NCBI RefSeq assembly: GCF_026420865.1
Contig: NZ_JAPCWC010000014.1
Coordinates: forward strand, 1 to 64,000
DNA length: 64,000 nt
Direction: 5' to 3'
Source of the DNA: Novosphingobium clariflavum
GTDB lineage: Bacteria; Pseudomonadota; Alphaproteobacteria; Sphingomonadales; Sphingomonadaceae
Below, one piece after another: positions 45,286 through 53,095 of the stretch. A program made the translations under genes and the position numbers. Position 1 is the first letter of the stretch. Every line of letters starts with the position of its first letter. Below the pieces are notes generated by a model. It saw nothing but the letters and a program-made list of their open reading frames with translations, ran no database searches and was not told the DNA's origin.

Positions 45286-45599
45286 GGGCTGGACTGCGGG
45301 GAACGTCTCTGGTCGCGGGTGATCACCATCATCACCGGCATCTTCGAGACGCCGCGCGCTCGTGCCTTCGGTAGAGGGCGACTGCGGCAAACGGATCGGG
45401 ACGGCAATGGCGGAAGGGCGGCTATTTTCCGCCGAACCTTCGGTTCTTTGCATCGCGAAGCAAAATAGCCGCCCGCCCGCCATCCTCCGCTTCGCTCCGG
45501 CCGCGCCCCAAGCGGCGCGGTTCTGTCCCGCTCCGTCCGCCGCCTGCCGTCGCCACGAAGGCTGCGAGAGGCGCGGCTGTCAGATGACGGAGATTTTCG
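45286..45599. other. Structured intergenic region before the DUF2493 gene
   Basis: Over 300 bases without a supportable gene. It holds the large inverted repeat at 45417-45474 and a C/G-rich tract after it. The open frame across it (plus strand from 45362) has no recognisable content. Confidence 0.5.
45417..45474. other. Large inverted repeat with inner hairpins
   Basis: Arms GGGCGGCTATTTT (45417-45429) and AAAATAGCCGCCC (45462-45474) are perfect 13-bp complements. The 32-base interior has two small stems, one CCGAACCTTCGG and one TTTGC...GCAAA, so the RNA could fold as a branched structure. Could be an RNA element, an origin-like site or a decayed repeat. Confidence 0.5.
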
Positions 45600-46532
45600 A
45601 TGGCGACCGACCAGGACGACGATCGCGAAGCGCAGCCCGGCTCTACCGCCTACCTGCTTCAGGAAATGCAGCTCTACGGCTACCGTCCCTTCGAGGACGA
45701 ACCCGACCATCGCCCCTTGCCGGACGACCGCATCGCCGGCGGCGCCGTCGCCGAGATGTTCGACGCGCTGGTTTCCAGCCTCATCGACACGCGGATCGAG
45801 CCTGACCTTGAGGATCTGGCCTGGGGCATCGTCAACGTCTTCCACCGCGCCGGCGAGCGGATCGAGCGCGAACTCGACGACAATGAGCAAGCGCAGAAGC
45901 GGCTTCAGCGCGAGCAGGACGGCAGCGAGGTGAAGTCGGTCGAGCTGGAGCGCAAGATCGCCGAAGGCATCACCCTGATCGAACGCCGCGACACCATGGA
46001 ATTCTTCCGTGATGCCGCCGCCGACCAGTTCCGCATCCATATCCGCAAGCCCTGGCTGCCGCGTTCGGGCGCAGTGGTGAACCACAAGGCGCTGACCTCT
46101 GCTGTGCTCGACAGCCGCAAGGCGCTCGACAAGCGCGCTTGGGAGAAGCAACGGGTGTTCGATCCCGATGGCGTACGCATCGCGTTTACCGGCGGTGCCG
46201 ACTGCAACGATCACCAGCGCATCTACGCCGTGCTGGACAAGGTCCATGCCCAGCTTACGAACCTGATCCTGATGCACGGCGCGACTCCGACCGGCGCCGA
46301 ACGCATCGCTGCCTGCTGGGCACGCGACCGGGGTGTGCCGCAGGATCCCTACCGGCCCGACTGGAACCGGCACAAGAAGGCCGCACCGTTCAAGCGCAAC
46401 GATGCCATGCTGGAGAAGATGCCGCAGGGTGTCATCGTGTTTCCGGGCACCGGCATCCAGGACAATCTCGCCGACAAGGCTCGCAAGATGGGCATCCGCG
46501 TCTGGGACTTTCGCAATCGAAGACGCGATTAA
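45600..46532 (+). CDS. DUF2493 (SLOG-like) element protein
   Basis: 310 aa. The N-terminal half is helical and charged. Residues about 190-305 form a DUF2493 domain, a small Rossmann-like SLOG relative: RIAFTGGADCNDHQRIY, LMHGATPTGAERIAACWA and VIVFPGTGIQDNLADKA. SLOG-type proteins may bind nucleotide-like ligands. It ends the ParB/helicase/Toprim module. Confidence 0.85.
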   Translation: MATDQDDDREAQPGSTAYLLQEMQLYGYRPFEDEPDHRPLPDDRIAGGAVAEMFDALVSSLIDTRIEPDLEDLAWGIVNVFHRAGERIERELDDNEQAQKRLQREQDGSEVKSVELERKIAEGITLIERRDTMEFFRDAAADQFRIHIRKPWLPRSGAVVNHKALTSAVLDSRKALDKRAWEKQRVFDPDGVRIAFTGGADCNDHQRIYAVLDKVHAQLTNLILMHGATPTGAERIAACWARDRGVPQDPYRPDWNRHKKAAPFKRNDAMLEKMPQGVIVFPGTGIQDNLADKARKMGIRVWDFRNRRRD

Positions 46533-46902
46533 ATCCTTCTCGATTGCGGCCCACAGGATAGAAAAGCCGGCAAGCATCGATCCGCAGCATGGAACTGAGC
46601 GTAGAGGCCCCGCTATCCCAGCGCATTTCGCCACCTTTGGCACGGGCTCCGGCGACCCAACGGTGCCATTTCGGGTCGCCAGTTCGCGCTTTCCGAAACG
46701 CGCATTAAGCGTCGGCAGCGCGAACAGCGGTTAGCCGATCATGTGAGGCGCGCGGCGCGCTATGTATCGCGGTGCGTGGCGCTGGAGCGCGCATTTACTG
46801 GCAAAACGTTCGATACGATTTCGTGCATTAAATGTGGCAAAACGTGCGATCCATCGTTATGGATTAATGCATGCGCTAATGCGGATAGGGGGCCTATAAT
46901 TA
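46533..46902. other. Junction region with repeats, ahead of the dpd operon
   Basis: 370 bases with no gene. Locally AT-rich from about 46790. It contains a direct repeat GGCAAAACGT(T/G)CGAT at 46800-46814 and 46836-46850, an inverted pair TGCATTA/TAATGCA (about 46825, 46865), and a consensus TATAAT at 46895-46900. It is the likely control region of the whole dpd operon. Confidence 0.6.
46895..46900 (+). promoter_or_regulatory. Consensus -10 box ahead of the dpd operon
   Basis: Perfect TATAAT; no good TTGACA at 16-18 bases upstream, though the direct repeats at 46800-46850 could bind an activator. A start of transcription near 46907 would fall inside the annotated first codons, making the next GTG (46912) the likely start. 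Confidence 0.45.
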
Positions 46903-47826
46903 GTGACGCTCGTGATCACCACCTGTACGAATCGCAAGCGCAAGCCGGTTTCCGACGCTCTTCACATGGCCGCCCTCCCGCCAGCCGACTTCGATGGTCT
47001 GGCCCGTCAATGGTCGCAACGCCTGGCGGCTGAGCCGACGCGGTTCCCCGGGGAAGACATTTACGGCGGTCGCGGCTTTCGCGAAGCCGTCACCGCGGCG
47101 GAATTACTCGACGCAAGACTGCTGGTCGTCTCCGCGGGTCTTGGCCTGATCGACGTTTCGACAGCGGTTCCGCCCTATGCCTGCACCGTGCTCGTCGACG
47201 CCCCGGACAGCGTCCGCTCGCGCGTAACCGGCGCGTTCAGCGTCGAGCGCTGGTGGGAGGCGCTGTGCAAGGTTTCTCCATTTGCGGTCGCGCTACATGA
47301 TGCGGTCGAGGGCGCGCACGGGCTGATCTGCGCGGCGCTGTCAGACGCCTATATCGAGATGATCGCGGAGGATCTTCTCGCCCTTCCAACATCGATGCTC
47401 GGTCGGCTCAGGCTCTTTACCCGCGCGCGCCTCGATCGCGTTCCTGCCGCACTACAGCCCTTCGTCATGCCCTATGACGACCGGCTCGATGGTCCGGACA
47501 GCTGCAATCGCGGCACGCGCAGCGATTTTGCCGGCCGGGCGCTTCGCCATTTCGCAGAACTGACGCGCGGCGAGCCGCAAGGACGTTCGGCGGCCGAGCA
47601 CGCCGCGGAGGTGTCGGCGACGCTGGACGGTTGGCGGATGCCGGCCAAGGTGGACCGCATCCGCCATGATGACGCAGCGCTGCTTGATCTGATCCGGGCG
47701 CATTGGGATGCCGAGCGCGGCAGTTCCTCGCGGCTGCTGCGCCGCTTCCGCGACGATCTCGGGATCGCGTGCGAGCAGGGCCGGTTCGCGGAATTGGCCC
47801 GCCAGGTGCGGAGTGAGCGCGCATGA
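46903..47826 (+). CDS. YaaA/DUF6884-like protein, candidate DpdC
   Basis: 307 aa from a GTG at 46903; a GTG at 46912 is possible and fits the -10 box better. The N-terminus LVITTCTNRKRKP and the stretch YGGRGFREAVTAAELL then LLVVSAGLGLIDVSTAVP resemble the YaaA/DUF6884 fold, often linked with 7-deazaguanine and transglycosylase genes. It leads the dpd operon and overlaps the DGQQR gene by ATGA. By position and fold it may do the DpdC job of converting inserted preQ0 to the amide form, but this is inference. Confidence 0.6.
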   Translation: MTLVITTCTNRKRKPVSDALHMAALPPADFDGLARQWSQRLAAEPTRFPGEDIYGGRGFREAVTAAELLDARLLVVSAGLGLIDVSTAVPPYACTVLVDAPDSVRSRVTGAFSVERWWEALCKVSPFAVALHDAVEGAHGLICAALSDAYIEMIAEDLLALPTSMLGRLRLFTRARLDRVPAALQPFVMPYDDRLDGPDSCNRGTRSDFAGRALRHFAELTRGEPQGRSAAEHAAEVSATLDGWRMPAKVDRIRHDDAALLDLIRAHWDAERGSSSRLLRRFRDDLGIACEQGRFAELARQVRSERA

Positions 47827-48944
47827 GCGGACGCGAAACTCTCAAGGTCCGCGCGGTGCGCGCCGAGCAGGCCGGCGGAACCAGTGTCTTTGCGTTCTTC
47901 CTCTATGGCGCCGATATCAACCGGGTGGCGGATATCAGCCGGATCCGCCGCGACGATCAGGAGCTTAAGGGCTTCCAACGCCGCGAGATCCGCGATCACG
48001 TTAAGGAGATCACGGCCTTTCTCGACAGCGGCCCGGTGCTGTTTCCCAATGCGATCATCCTTGCCATCTCGCCCGAAGTGGAGTTCGCCTCGGCGCGTGG
48101 CCGCTCGCCGGGCAATATGTGCGAAGTGGGGGATGCGGGCACGCTGTCGATACCGATCTATCCCGAGGGCCGGCGCGCCGCCTGGATCGTCGATGGGCAG
48201 CAGCGCTCGCTGGCGCTGAGCGCCGCCAAGGACCGAACGATCGCCGTACCGGTGGTCGGGTTCGTGTCGGATGCGCTCGAGACGCAGCGCGAGCAGTTCA
48301 TCCTTGTCAACAAGGCGCGGCCGCTGCCGACCCGGCTGATCAACGAACTGCTGCCCGAGGTGAGCGTGTTGCTGCCGCGCGATCTGGCGGCACGCCAGTT
48401 GCCGAGCGCGCTGTGCGAAGCGCTCAACACCGATCCGAATTCGCCCTTCTTCGGCCTGATCAAGCGCGAGTCCGATGCGAAGGACCGTGCCGGCATCGTC
48501 ACCGACAATGCGCTCATTGAAACGATGAAGGCGAGCCTCAAGACCCCAGCCGGGGCGCTCGGCCAATTCAAGCATAATGGTGACGGCAACGACACGGTCG
48601 CCATGTACGATGCGCTTCTCCTCTACTGGTCGGCGGTCCGCGACACCTTTCCAGAGGCCTGGGGCAAGCCACCGGCCGACAGCCGACTGATGCACTCCGC
48701 CGGCATCCGCGCGATGGGCGCGTTGATGGATACGATCATGCTGCGCGCCGATGCGGCGCCGGACAAGGTGGCGGCGGTGCGCACGATGCTCAAGCGCATC
48801 GCGCCCTTGTGCTGCTGGACCGCCGGCACATGGGAGGGCCTCGGCCTTGCCTGGAACGAAATCCAGTCGACCTCGCAGCACATCACCAAGCTCAGCGATC
48901 ATCTGGTGCACATCGAGCGCGATCTCGCGCGGGCGGCAGCATGA
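47823..48944 (+). CDS. dpdB: DpdB-like DGQQR protein, copy 1
   Basis: 373 aa. The DGQQR motif is at 124-128 within WIVDGQQRSLAL, as in ParB-like DGQHR proteins (DndB and DpdB families). The segment LKGFQRREIRDHVKEI lies before it. In Salmonella, DpdA and DpdB together put preQ0 into DNA. This copy overlaps DpdA's start as ATGA, which supports a joint role. A paralogue follows dpdA at 50217. Confidence 0.85.
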   Translation: MSGRETLKVRAVRAEQAGGTSVFAFFLYGADINRVADISRIRRDDQELKGFQRREIRDHVKEITAFLDSGPVLFPNAIILAISPEVEFASARGRSPGNMCEVGDAGTLSIPIYPEGRRAAWIVDGQQRSLALSAAKDRTIAVPVVGFVSDALETQREQFILVNKARPLPTRLINELLPEVSVLLPRDLAARQLPSALCEALNTDPNSPFFGLIKRESDAKDRAGIVTDNALIETMKASLKTPAGALGQFKHNGDGNDTVAMYDALLLYWSAVRDTFPEAWGKPPADSRLMHSAGIRAMGALMDTIMLRADAAPDKVAAVRTMLKRIAPLCCWTAGTWEGLGLAWNEIQSTSQHITKLSDHLVHIERDLARAAA

Positions 48945-50272
48945 AGTTCATCTTCGCTGACAGCCTCGATTATGTGGATCCTGCATTCGACTTCATCGCC
49001 GATCGCAGCCGCGCCGAGCGCCAGCCATATTGGGACGACGCCTATCCGCACGAGATCCTCGGCTATGCGCCCTATGACGGGGTGCTGGTCTCGCGCGGCA
49101 TCGTCGGCGACCACCGCGTGAAGGGCAAATATACGGCCAGCCAGGCGCGCCGCTTCCGCCTGGTTGGGGCCCGCAAGTTTCTGCGCCTCGACAAGCCCGA
49201 GTTCGCGCATCTCGACATTTTCGGCGATTGCGGCGCCTTCACTTATGTGCAGGATGAGAAGCCGCCGTACACTCCGGTGGAAATGGCCGAATTCTACGAC
49301 GAATGCGGCTTCACCCATGGCGCCTCGGTCGACCATATCATCTTCGATTTCGACGCCGGCCTCGCGGGGCTGGCTGGCGGGTCGACCGACGCCCGACAGC
49401 GCTTCGACATCACGCTAGAGAACGCCGAGGGATTCCTGCGCGAGGCCAAAGTGATGGACGCGGGCTTCACCCCGATGGGCGTGATCCAGGGCTGGTCGCC
49501 CGGCAGCATGGCCGAGGCGGCGCGTCGGCTGGTCGCCATGGGCTATGACTACCTGGCACTCGGCGGCATGGTTCCGCTCAAGTCGCCCGAGATCAAGTTA
49601 TGTTTGGAAGCGATCCGCGACACGGTGCCCGCATCGACACGCCTCCACATCCTCGGCTTTGCCAAGGCCGACGATATCGACAGCTTCCACGGCTACGACA
49701 TTTCAAGCTTCGACACGACGTCGCCCCTCATTCGCGCGTTCAAGGACGCGAAGCAGAACTATTATCTGCCGGGCGACAGGTTGGCGCTGCGCTACTTCAC
49801 CTCGATCCGGGTGCCGCAGGCGATCGAAAACCCCAAGCTCCAGCGCGCGGTCAAGAAGGGTATGTTCCGGGCCGAGGAACTGGTCCGGCTCGAGGCGTTG
49901 GCGCTGGGCTCATTGCGCGCGTTCGACCGGGATGAAGCCGGGCTCGAAGAGACGCTGCATCACGTGCTCGTCTACAGTGCGCCTTTGGTCGAGGAAAAGC
50001 CTTACGAGGACTGCGCCGCGAGCCCGTCGCTGGCGCGCCTGGCCGAGCGCTATCGTACGACGCTTGCCGAGCGGCCATGGAAGCAATGTTCCTGCAAAAT
50101 CTGCCGGGATGCCGCGATCGATGTGATCATCTTTCGCGGAAGCAATCGCAACAAGCGCCGCGGGATTCACAATCTCGCGGTCTACCAAGATCATATCGAA
50201 CGACTGGATTTGAAGCGTGCCGTTGAACCAAGTGATGACCTACCTCGCCGTCTGTGCGCAGCAGAGCAGTGA
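48941..50272 (+). CDS. dpdA: DpdA, DNA guanine transglycosylase
   Basis: 443 aa, TGT fold. The substrate aspartate is D96 in GDCGAF (like DSGGF of tRNA enzymes); the nucleophile is D258 in SSFDTTSP; the zinc site is C383, C385, C388 and H410 (CSCKIC). It lacks the tRNA-binding C-domain, as in bacterial DpdA. It swaps guanine in DNA for preQ0. Preceded and followed by DGQQR proteins; the next start overlaps its end by up to 56 bases. Confidence 0.92.
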   Translation: MKFIFADSLDYVDPAFDFIADRSRAERQPYWDDAYPHEILGYAPYDGVLVSRGIVGDHRVKGKYTASQARRFRLVGARKFLRLDKPEFAHLDIFGDCGAFTYVQDEKPPYTPVEMAEFYDECGFTHGASVDHIIFDFDAGLAGLAGGSTDARQRFDITLENAEGFLREAKVMDAGFTPMGVIQGWSPGSMAEAARRLVAMGYDYLALGGMVPLKSPEIKLCLEAIRDTVPASTRLHILGFAKADDIDSFHGYDISSFDTTSPLIRAFKDAKQNYYLPGDRLALRYFTSIRVPQAIENPKLQRAVKKGMFRAEELVRLEALALGSLRAFDRDEAGLEETLHHVLVYSAPLVEEKPYEDCAASPSLARLAERYRTTLAERPWKQCSCKICRDAAIDVIIFRGSNRNKRRGIHNLAVYQDHIERLDLKRAVEPSDDLPRRLCAAEQ

Positions 50273-51323
50273 GCACAAAGTGCTCAGCTTCGCGGCAAAA
50301 GCCGCGGACGTGCTGCGCTTTGCGGCTATCGACCGGATCGGCCGAGACGCCCAGGGCGAGCTCAGCGGGTTCCAGCGGCCGCAAGTCGCCGCCCATATCC
50401 GCGAGATCCGCGACTATCTCGAGAAGCCCGACGCAGTGTTGCCCAACCCGATCGTCGTCGCCTTTACCGATCGCGTCAGCGTTGAGGACCTCGGGAATGG
50501 CGCCGTGCAGTTGGCGATTGACATGAGCAGCAGCGTTCCCGGATTGGTGGTGGACGGCCAGCAGCGTTTGTCGGCGCTTGCCGATCTCGACCGCGACTTC
50601 CAGGTCTTCGTCTCGGCGCTGATCTGTCGCGACGAGGCGGAACTCCGCCGCCAATTCGTGCTCATCAACAATACCAAGCCGCTGCCCAAGTCGCTGATCT
50701 ACGAGCTGCTGCCGACCGTCGGCGATCTGCCACCGCGGCTCAGCCGGCGGTCGGTCGCCTCCGATCTGACGGCGCGGCTCAACTTCGAGAACACCGCGCT
50801 CAAGGGCTATATCAAGCAGCATACCTGTCCCGAGGGCATCATCGCCGACACGGTGATGCAGAAGATCATCATGGAGTCGCTCAGCAACGGGGTGATGCGC
50901 GAGCTGATCCGGGGTGCGAAGGGCGAGGAACGCTGTGTGCGGCTGATGTCCAATTTCTTCGACGCAGTGAAGAAGGTCTGGCCCGAGGCGTGGCACGGCC
51001 AGAAGCCAAATACCTCTCGGCTGCTGCACGGCGCCGGCATCCAGGCCATGGGCGACGTCATGGAAGTGCTCGCCGAGCGCGGGGAGGCGCGGACGGTCGA
51101 GGATTTCAGAACCGGGATGGAATGCCTTAAGGACAAGACCGCCTGGACCGCTGGCGAGTGGCATATGGATGGCGAGGTCCGGCGGTGGAATGGCTTGCAG
51201 AACGTCAACCGCGATGTCGCGCTGCTCAAACATTATCTGGTGGGCATCGTGAAGGCGGACCTGCGCAAGAAGGCCAAGCGGGCGCCGGCGCCGCTGCTTG
51301 AGCCCACGGCCGATAGATCATGA
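50217..51323 (+). CDS. DpdB-like DGQQR protein, copy 2
   Basis: 368 aa; starts possible at GTG 50217, TTG 50223, GTG 50232 or ATG 50235. DGQQR at 113-117 (LVVDGQQRLSAL), LSGFQRPQVAAHIREIRDYL before it, and SRLLHGAGIQAMGDVME near the end, paralogous to copy 1 (SRLMHSAGIRAMG there). Basic C-terminus (LRKKAKRAP). Overlaps queE by ATGA. A second DpdB next to DpdA is unusual in the systems I know. Confidence 0.8.
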   Translation: MPLNQVMTYLAVCAQQSSEHKVLSFAAKAADVLRFAAIDRIGRDAQGELSGFQRPQVAAHIREIRDYLEKPDAVLPNPIVVAFTDRVSVEDLGNGAVQLAIDMSSSVPGLVVDGQQRLSALADLDRDFQVFVSALICRDEAELRRQFVLINNTKPLPKSLIYELLPTVGDLPPRLSRRSVASDLTARLNFENTALKGYIKQHTCPEGIIADTVMQKIIMESLSNGVMRELIRGAKGEERCVRLMSNFFDAVKKVWPEAWHGQKPNTSRLLHGAGIQAMGDVMEVLAERGEARTVEDFRTGMECLKDKTAWTAGEWHMDGEVRRWNGLQNVNRDVALLKHYLVGIVKADLRKKAKRAPAPLLEPTADRS

Positions 51324-51952
51324 GCTACGCGGTCAAGGAGATCTTCAAGACGCTGCAGGGTGAAGGCGCCCAGATGGGGCGTGCGGCGGTGTTCTGCCGG
51401 TTCGCCGGATGCAATCTATGGTCAGGACGCGAGGGCGACCGCGCAACATCGGTCTGCACGTTCTGCGATACCGACTTTGTCGGCATGGACGGGAGAGGCG
51501 GCGGGCGCTTCGCCGACGACCAAGCCCTAGCCGACGCGATCGAGTCCGAATGGGCTGGCGCTCGGGCCGATCGCTACGTCGTGCTGACCGGCGGCGAGCC
51601 GCTGCTCCAGGTCGACCAGGACCTGGTCGACGCGTTGCACACGCGCGGTTTCGAAATCGCTATAGAGACCAATGGCACACAACCCGCGCCGCGGGGGCTC
51701 GACTGGATCTGCGTCAGCCCCAAGGCCGATGCCGAACTGGTGCTACTTGCAGGTAATGAACTCAAGCTTGTCTACCCGCAGGAGAAGGCGGCGCCCGAGC
51801 GGTTCGAGCATCTCGCCTTCGAGCACTTTTTCCTGCAGCCGATGGATTCGCCGACCGCCGCCGCCAATCTCGAGGCTGCGATCACCTATTGCACCCAGAA
51901 CCCGCGCTGGCGCCTCTCGCTCCAGTCGCACAAGATGATCGGGATCCGCTGA
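51320..51952 (+). CDS. queE: 7-carboxy-7-deazaguanine synthase
   Basis: 210 aa radical SAM enzyme. The cluster cysteines are C31, C46 and C49: C-x14-C-x2-C, the variant known from Burkholderia QueE and not the standard CxxxCxxC. TLQGEGAQMGRAAVFCRFAG and VLTGGEPLLQ are typical. It turns 6-carboxytetrahydropterin into 7-carboxy-7-deazaguanine. Its stop overlaps the queD start. Confidence 0.95.
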   Translation: MSYAVKEIFKTLQGEGAQMGRAAVFCRFAGCNLWSGREGDRATSVCTFCDTDFVGMDGRGGGRFADDQALADAIESEWAGARADRYVVLTGGEPLLQVDQDLVDALHTRGFEIAIETNGTQPAPRGLDWICVSPKADAELVLLAGNELKLVYPQEKAAPERFEHLAFEHFFLQPMDSPTAAANLEAAITYCTQNPRWRLSLQSHKMIGIR

Positions 51953-52326
51953 TGTTTGAGCTCAGCAAGCAATTTCGTTTCGATGCCGCCCACACGCTGG
52001 AACGGTCGATCGATACCGAATCGAGCCGCCGCATCCACGGCCACAGCTACCGTGCCGAGGTGACCGTGCGCGGGCGGCCCGATCCCGCGACTGGGATGAT
52101 CGTCGATCTCGGCCTGCTCGAGCGCTCGATGGAAGATGCCCGCGATGCGCTCGATCATCGCTTCCTCGACGAGATCAACGACCTCGGCCCCGCCACGATG
52201 GAAAATCTCAGCCGCTGGATCTGGAACCGGCTCTCGCCCGAACTCAACAATCTGTTCAAGGTCAGCGTCTACCGCGACAGCAGCGGCGACGCCTGCACCT
52301 ATTGGGGCGAGGAAGTCGCGGCATGA
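51952..52326 (+). CDS. queD: QueD-like 6-carboxytetrahydropterin synthase
   Basis: 124 aa PTPS family. Zinc ligands are H14, H29 and H31 (RIHGHSY); DH of the active site is D68-H69. The catalytic cysteine normally four residues before the HGH is Ser25 here; the only Cys is C115 in GDACTYWG. It may belong to a subfamily with a moved active residue. Operon position between queE and queC supports a preQ0 role. Confidence 0.85.
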   Translation: MFELSKQFRFDAAHTLERSIDTESSRRIHGHSYRAEVTVRGRPDPATGMIVDLGLLERSMEDARDALDHRFLDEINDLGPATMENLSRWIWNRLSPELNNLFKVSVYRDSSGDACTYWGEEVAA

Positions 52327-53033
52327 CCGGCGACGCTGGCGCGCTCGTCCTTTTCTCTGGTGGGCAGGACAGCGCCACTTGTCTTGCCTGGGCATTGGAC
52401 CGGTTCGAGACCGTCGAGACCGTCGGGTTCGACTATGGCCAGCGTCACCGCGTCGAACTCGAATGCCGCGACGATTTTCGTGCGCGCATTGTTGAATTGA
52501 ATCCGGCATGGGCCGCGCGGCTCGGGCCGGATCACAAGCTCGACCTCTCGGTGCTGGGCCAGGTCAGCGAGACCGCGCTCACCCGCGATGCCGAGATCGC
52601 GTTGCGCGCCGATGGCTTGCCCAACACCTTCGTGCCCGGTCGCAATCTGTTGTTCTTTACGCTCGCCGCTGCGCTCGCCTCACGCCGCGAACTGCGGCAT
52701 CTCGTCGGCGGCATGTGCGAGACCGACTATTCGGGCTATCCCGATTGCCGCGACGATACGCTCAAATCGCTCCAAGTCACGCTCAACCTCGGTATTGGCA
52801 GCCGCTCGGTCGTCCACACGCCGTTGATGTGGCTCGATAAGGCGCAGACCTGGGGTCTGGCAAAAATACTGGGTGGCGAGAAACTGGTCGACCTCATCCG
52901 CACCGGCACTCATACTTGCTATCGTGGCGACCACGATCGCTTGCAGGACTGGGGCTACGGCTGTGGCACCTGTCCGGCTTGCGAATTGCGCATGAAGGGC
53001 TGGCAAGAACATCGGAGCAGTTTGGACGAGTAG
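52323..53033 (+). CDS. queC: 7-cyano-7-deazaguanine (preQ0) synthase
   Basis: 236 aa, ATGA overlap with queD. PP-loop FSGGQDS at 11-17; zinc cysteines C199, C214, C217 and C220. Makes preQ0 from 7-carboxy-7-deazaguanine with ATP and ammonia. It ends the synthesis block; the next gene starts after a 62-base gap, with a small stem (53048-53062) in it. Confidence 0.95.
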   Translation: MTGDAGALVLFSGGQDSATCLAWALDRFETVETVGFDYGQRHRVELECRDDFRARIVELNPAWAARLGPDHKLDLSVLGQVSETALTRDAEIALRADGLPNTFVPGRNLLFFTLAAALASRRELRHLVGGMCETDYSGYPDCRDDTLKSLQVTLNLGIGSRSVVHTPLMWLDKAQTWGLAKILGGEKLVDLIRTGTHTCYRGDHDRLQDWGYGCGTCPACELRMKGWQEHRSSLDE

Positions 53034-53047
53034 CGCTTGCCGTTTTT

Positions 53048-53062
53048 GGTTGGTTCTCAACC
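53048..53062 (+). other. Small hairpin in the queC-dpdE gap
   Basis: GGTTG at 53048-53052 pairs with CAACC at 53058-53062. This is the first real gap in the operon after its first gene. It may modulate read-through or host an internal promoter; evidence is slight. Confidence 0.3.
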
Positions 53063-53095
53063 CTCTGTCAGTAAGATGGCCCTAACGGTGCGATT

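Noticed and set aside
45362..45805. Plus-strand frame across the structured gap
   Set aside because: Overlaps the DUF2493 gene in another frame, and its start lies in repeat-like sequence.
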